DNA of 42,486 bases, taken from Rhodospirillales bacterium. GTDB taxonomy: Bacteria; Pseudomonadota; Alphaproteobacteria; Acetobacterales; Acetobacteraceae. Shown here piece after piece: positions 38,497-42,486 of this stretch. Location of the stretch: positions 1 to 42,486 of the forward strand of contig JAQGHV010000137.1 of assembly GCA_028288785.1 (NCBI GenBank), written 5' to 3'. The position numbers and the translations under genes are program-made. The notes under the pieces were generated by a model, which was not told the DNA's origin, searched no databases, and saw only the letters and a list, made by a program, of their open reading frames with translations. Position 1 is the stretch's first letter; each line of letters begins with the position of its first letter.

Positions 38497-39608
38497 GCGG
38501 CGCCCCACCGCAGCTGCGGCTGCTGATGACGACCGATGCGGTCGGTGGCGTCTGGACCTACGCGATGGATTTAGCGCGCGGGCTATCGGCGCGTGGCGTG
38601 ATGACGCATCTCGCCGTGACCGGGCCGTCGCCGAGTGAGAGCCAGCTTGCCCAGGCTGGCGGTATCGACGGCTTGGTGCTGCACGATACCGGACTGCCGC
38701 TCGATTGGATGGCGGCCGAACCCCTCGCGATCCGCGCCGCCGGCAAGACCATCGGGACGTTGGCCACGGCGCTGGGGGTGGACCTAATTCACCTCAACAG
38801 TCCCTCGCTGGCGAGTGCGGGCGGCTTCGACGTGCCCGTCCTGGGCGCGTGCCATTCATGCCTCGCGACCTGGTGGGCGGCGGTGCATGGGGGCGCCATG
38901 CCGCCGGACTTCGCATGGCGCTCGGCGCTGCTTCGGGAAGGCTATCTCGCCTGCGATGAACTGGTGGCGCCGTCGCTGGCTTTTGCCCGCGCGACTGCGG
39001 AAGCGCATGCCCTGGCGCGGCTACCGGTCGCGATCCACAATGGGCGCAGCGCCGTGCACCAGGACTCCGGCGAGCCGATTGAGGCCATGTTCACCGCCGG
39101 TCGCCTTTGGGACACTGGAAAAAATGTCGCTGCACTGGATCGTGTGGCGCGGTTGCTGCCATTTCCGGTACTGGCGGCCGGGGCTCTCAGTGGACCGGAG
39201 GGCAGCCGCGCCTCCTTCGAACATCTGGATTGCGTCGGTGTTCTCGATGATGCCGCCATGGGTGCGATCTGGCGCGGCACGCCGCTATACGCTTCGCCCG
39301 CACTCTACGAGCCCTTCGGACTGGCGGTGCTGGAGGCGGCGCAGGCCGGTTGCGCGCTTGTCCTCACCGACATGCCGAGCTTTCGCGAGCTCTGGGAAGG
39401 TGCCGCACTGTTCATCGACTGGTCGGATGAGGACGGCGCCGCCCAATCCATTGAGTCGCTGATGAACGACCCCATGCGCCGCGCAGCGCTCGGCTCCGCC
39501 GCACGCCAGCGTGCGGAGCGCTACGGTCTGGACGCGATGTGCGATGCCACCTTGGCGCAGTACAAGGCGTTGCTCGCGGGCACCCAGCGGCAGGCGTCGG
39601 CGGCATGA
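38493..39608 (+). CDS. Glycosyltransferase family 4-like
   Basis: LLMTTDAVGGVWTYAMDLARGLSARGVMTHLAVTG...PLYASPALYEPFGLAVLEAAQAGCALVLTDMPSFRELWEGAALFID. Confidence 0.87.
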   Translation: MSGAPPQLRLLMTTDAVGGVWTYAMDLARGLSARGVMTHLAVTGPSPSESQLAQAGGIDGLVLHDTGLPLDWMAAEPLAIRAAGKTIGTLATALGVDLIHLNSPSLASAGGFDVPVLGACHSCLATWWAAVHGGAMPPDFAWRSALLREGYLACDELVAPSLAFARATAEAHALARLPVAIHNGRSAVHQDSGEPIEAMFTAGRLWDTGKNVAALDRVARLLPFPVLAAGALSGPEGSRASFEHLDCVGVLDDAAMGAIWRGTPLYASPALYEPFGLAVLEAAQAGCALVLTDMPSFRELWEGAALFIDWSDEDGAAQSIESLMNDPMRRAALGSAARQRAERYGLDAMCDATLAQYKALLAGTQRQASAA

Positions 39609-40708
39609 AGATCGTCTATTTCACGCATTCGCTGCTGTCCTGCTGGAACCACGGCAACGCCCATTTCCTGCGCGGTGTGCTGCGCGAATTGCTCCATCGT
39701 GGCCATGACGTCGTGGCCCTGGAGCCGAGCGATTCCTGGAGCCTCGCGAACCTGCTCGCCGAGCATGGGCCGGGTGCCCTGGAGAGCTTTCACGCCGCCT
39801 ACCCGGAGTTGCGGCCGCAGACCTATTCCAGCATCGCCGACATCGAGTCCTCACTCGACGGCGCCGACCTCGCGCTGGTGCATGAGTGGAACACGCCGGA
39901 GATCGTCGCGGAACTTGGCCGCCGGCGGCGCCTCGGTGCGCGGTTCACCCTGCTGTTCCATGACACGCATCATCGCGCGGTCAGCGAGCCTGAGGCCATG
40001 CGGGCCTACGACCTCGATGGCTACGACGGCATCCTCGCCTTCGGCGCGACGCTCGCCGAAACCTACCGCAACTGGGGCTGGGGCGACCGTGCCTTCATCT
40101 GGCACGAATCCGCCGATGTCAGGCATTTTCGGCCGCCGGCGCACGAAGGCCACCGCAGCGGCGCGGTATGGATCGGCAACTGGGGCGACGGCGAACGTGC
40201 CGCCGAGCTCGAGGAATTTCTGCTCCGGCCCACCCGAAATGCTGGTCTGTCGCTGAATATCCACGGCGTGCGCTATCCGAGGGTGGCGCAGGAACTTCTC
40301 GCCCGCTACGGCGCGACGCTGTGCGACTGGTTGCCGAATGCGCGTGCGCCGGAAGTCTTCGCGCGACACCTCCTCACCCTTCATGTCCCGCGGCGCTTCT
40401 ACACCACGACACTGCCAGGCATTCCGACGATCCGGATGTTCGAGGCGCTGGCCTGCGGCATCCCGCTCATCTCTGCACCATGGGATGATAGCGAGGAATT
40501 GTTCCGGCCCGGGGTCGACTACCTGTTGGCGCCGACTGGCGAGGCCGCCAAGCGCCACCTCCGCGACCTCGTCGGCGATCCCGAACTGCGCCGCAGACTG
40601 GCCAAGAACGGCCTGGCGACGATCAGGGCGCGGCATAGCTGCGCGCACCGCGTTGATGAGCTCATGGCGATCCATGCCGGGCTGCGGATGCCGGTGGCGC
40701 AAGAATGA
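39605..40708 (+). CDS. CgeB-like glycosyltransferase 3
   Basis: MKIVYFTHSLLSCWNHGNAHFLRGVLRELLHRGHDVVALEPSDSWS...RMFEALACGIPLISAPWDDSEELFRPGVDYLLA. Confidence 0.82.
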   Translation: MKIVYFTHSLLSCWNHGNAHFLRGVLRELLHRGHDVVALEPSDSWSLANLLAEHGPGALESFHAAYPELRPQTYSSIADIESSLDGADLALVHEWNTPEIVAELGRRRRLGARFTLLFHDTHHRAVSEPEAMRAYDLDGYDGILAFGATLAETYRNWGWGDRAFIWHESADVRHFRPPAHEGHRSGAVWIGNWGDGERAAELEEFLLRPTRNAGLSLNIHGVRYPRVAQELLARYGATLCDWLPNARAPEVFARHLLTLHVPRRFYTTTLPGIPTIRMFEALACGIPLISAPWDDSEELFRPGVDYLLAPTGEAAKRHLRDLVGDPELRRRLAKNGLATIRARHSCAHRVDELMAIHAGLRMPVAQE

Positions 40709-40763
40709 AACGGCTTCCGCCAAGTGGCCGCGTCGCCATTCACTCCAGCACGGGAGCACCCCC

Positions 40764-41648
40764 ATGATCGAAGCCGCGATGATCTGGAACGAGCCCAACA
40801 ACAAGTCGCACTGGGACCCTGAGCTCGATCCCGACTGGACCCGCTTCGCCCGCATGGCGCGCCTTGCCGGCGAGGCGATCCGTGCCGAGCATTCCAGCCT
40901 GACGCGGGTTCTTGGCGGAATGTCGCCCATCGATCCCGGCTTCATCCTGCGCATGCGGGAGGACGGCGCGCTCGCCGCGATGGATGCGGTCGCGGTTCAC
41001 GGCTTCCCCCTCGACTGGAACCTGTGGTCCATACACGACTGGCCAGAAAAGCTGCGTGAGATCGAAGCCGTCGTCGACGTTCCGGTCTGGGTTTCGGAGG
41101 TCGGTGTCTCTTCCTTCGGTGCGGAGGAGGTCCAGGACTGGGGGTTAGCGCGCACCGCCGCGCTGCTCAAAGGCCGCGCGCCACGCATCCATTGGTACAG
41201 CCTGTACGATTTGCCCCGTGCCTGGGGTGCCACGACCCGCCACCGCGAGGCGGAAGGCTCCTCCTACTACCGGCACTTCGCGATGGGGTTGTTGCGTGAG
41301 GACGGCACACCGAAGCCGGCGCTGGAGACCTTCGGGCGGCACACGCCGGAGCTCGGGCTTTGCCAGTGGTTCCATTTCGAGGATCACCGCCTGGACGAGG
41401 CAGTGCGCTGGATGCAGCGCCTTGGCGTGCGGCATCTGCGCACCGGCCTGTCGTGGGCAGATAGTTTTCGCCCGGATGCGCTCGCGTGGTTCGACCGCCA
41501 GATGGATGCGCTTCGTGACTTCGACGTGACGGTGACGTTCTGCTTCACCCCGGAGCATCGGGGCTTGGCGTCGCACCACACCAGTCCGCCGCTGGTGCCG
41601 GAGGAGTTCGCCGAATTCTGCGCGGCGATGGTGCGGCGCTACGCCTGA
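40764..41648 (+). CDS. Clan GH-A (beta-xylosidase-like) glycosidase homologue with apparently permuted motif order
   Basis: ATG preceded by GGGAG at 7-nt spacing; MIEAAMIWNEPNNKSHW (acid/base WNEPN), WVSEVGVSSFG (nucleophile), followed by barrel-start-like WMQRLGVRHLRTGLSWAD...EEFAEFCAAMVRRYA. Confidence 0.72.
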   Translation: MIEAAMIWNEPNNKSHWDPELDPDWTRFARMARLAGEAIRAEHSSLTRVLGGMSPIDPGFILRMREDGALAAMDAVAVHGFPLDWNLWSIHDWPEKLREIEAVVDVPVWVSEVGVSSFGAEEVQDWGLARTAALLKGRAPRIHWYSLYDLPRAWGATTRHREAEGSSYYRHFAMGLLREDGTPKPALETFGRHTPELGLCQWFHFEDHRLDEAVRWMQRLGVRHLRTGLSWADSFRPDALAWFDRQMDALRDFDVTVTFCFTPEHRGLASHHTSPPLVPEEFAEFCAAMVRRYA

Positions 41649-42486
41649 AGCGCAATCTGTGCCCTCAGGCGCTTTGTGCCGCAGATGACCAGCCCCCATT
41701 GAGTGGTCCGGGCGAAATGTTGGTGGGCCATGATCATGCCGCTTTGGCTGGAGCCTTTGGAGCCTGAGCCGGTGGGCAGCCAGGGCATCGGCAGGAGCAC
41801 CTCGGGCGCCGGCGGGCGATAGCCCAGCGCCGAGTGCGGCCGGAGCGTGTTGTCGTGGCGTCGCCACTGCTCGATCAGGACTTTGGCTTCCGCCAGCGTG
41901 TGGAACACCTCGGCGTTGAGCAGCTCATCGCGCAGCTTGCCGTTGAAGCTTTCGACATACCCATTCTCCCAAGGGTGCCGTCGATCGCCTTTGGCGCTTG
42001 ACCAATGAACGCTGTCTTGGCGCCGACGCCGCTGATCCACGCCTTACGGCCTTGGCCACGAACTCGGGCCCGTTGTCCGACCGGAGGTGGCCAGGGATGC
42101 CGCGCAGGATGAACAGGTCCGCCAGCACGTCAACCACGTCGGCCGCCTTGAGCTGGCGTCCCACCCGGATCGCCAGGCACTCACGGGCAAACTCATCGAC
42201 CACGTTCAGCATTCGGACCTTGCGGCCGTCGCGGGTGCGGTCTTCCACGAAGTCATAGGCCCGGACGTGGTTGGCCCGCTCCGGGCGCAGCCGCACGCAC
42301 GAGCCGTCCGCCAGCCAGAGCCGGCCACGCCTGGCCTGCCGGGCGGGCACCTTCAGCCCCTCGGCTCGCCAGATCCGCTCCACCCGCTTGTGATTGCACG
42401 ACCAGCCTTGAGCTCTGAGCAACGCCGTGATCCGCCGATAGCCATAGCGCCCGAAGCGCTTGGCGAGGTCCGTGATGGCCGCTCTC
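41639..42486 (-). pseudogene. IS3-family transposase orfB, frame-disrupted, truncated by window edge
   Basis: Integrase core split over three frames: ...SDNGPEFVAKAVRR / WISGVGAKTAFI / PWENGYVESFNGKLRDELLNAEVFHTLAEAKVLIEQWRRHDNTLRPHSALGYRPPAPE. Confidence 0.85.
41686..42486 (-). mobile_element. IS3-family insertion sequence, left boundary near 41686
   Basis: TGACCAGCCCCCATTGAGTGGTCC at 41686 looks like a terminal inverted repeat end (TGA...CCCC); other end lies beyond the window. Confidence 0.6.

Noticed and set aside
40338-41648. 436-aa version of the glycosidase ORF
   Set aside because: First 142 residues lie out of frame inside the CgeB-like gene; ATG at 40764 has a proper SD. This also argues against a missing N-terminal barrel half upstream.
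1-42486. CRISPR arrays, rRNA, tRNA, prophage structural genes
   Set aside because: No regularly spaced repeats, no tRNA/rRNA-like sequence and no phage proteins noticed; dUTPase and Doc alone do not justify calling a prophage.

Overview
GC-rich, alphaproteobacterial-looking window (gene content suggests Acetobacteraceae/Rhodospirillales; inference only). Left to right: (1) two tandem class III CoA-transferases with a divergent GntR/FCD regulator and a Dpp-type peptide ABC transporter; (2) an ~820 bp spacer, a MarR-like regulator and dUTPase; (3) a NitT/TauT-type ABC operon with two different permeases; (4) a GT-C-like polytopic membrane protein and a tiny secreted basic protein; (5) an rsmB-like gene and a his cluster (hisE, hisF, hisA, GNAT, hisH, DUF2628, hisB) divergent from hslVU; (6) an AbrB/Doc toxin-antitoxin pair, an EcsC-like protein, a CMD-family protein and an ABC exporter; (7) a compact ~13 kb accessory cluster (28.7-41.6 kb). 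Cluster 7 is built around a divergent promoter, with an inositol-1-phosphate synthase arm and an epimerase/glycosyltransferase arm. It includes three CgeB-like glycosyltransferases, two oxidoreductases and a glycosidase-like protein whose motif order looks circularly permuted. It is followed by a frame-disrupted IS3-family element at the right edge. Cluster 7 is the best candidate for an undescribed system, possibly synthesis of an inositol-linked glycoside or glycan. All family calls are from reading the translations; no database search was run.
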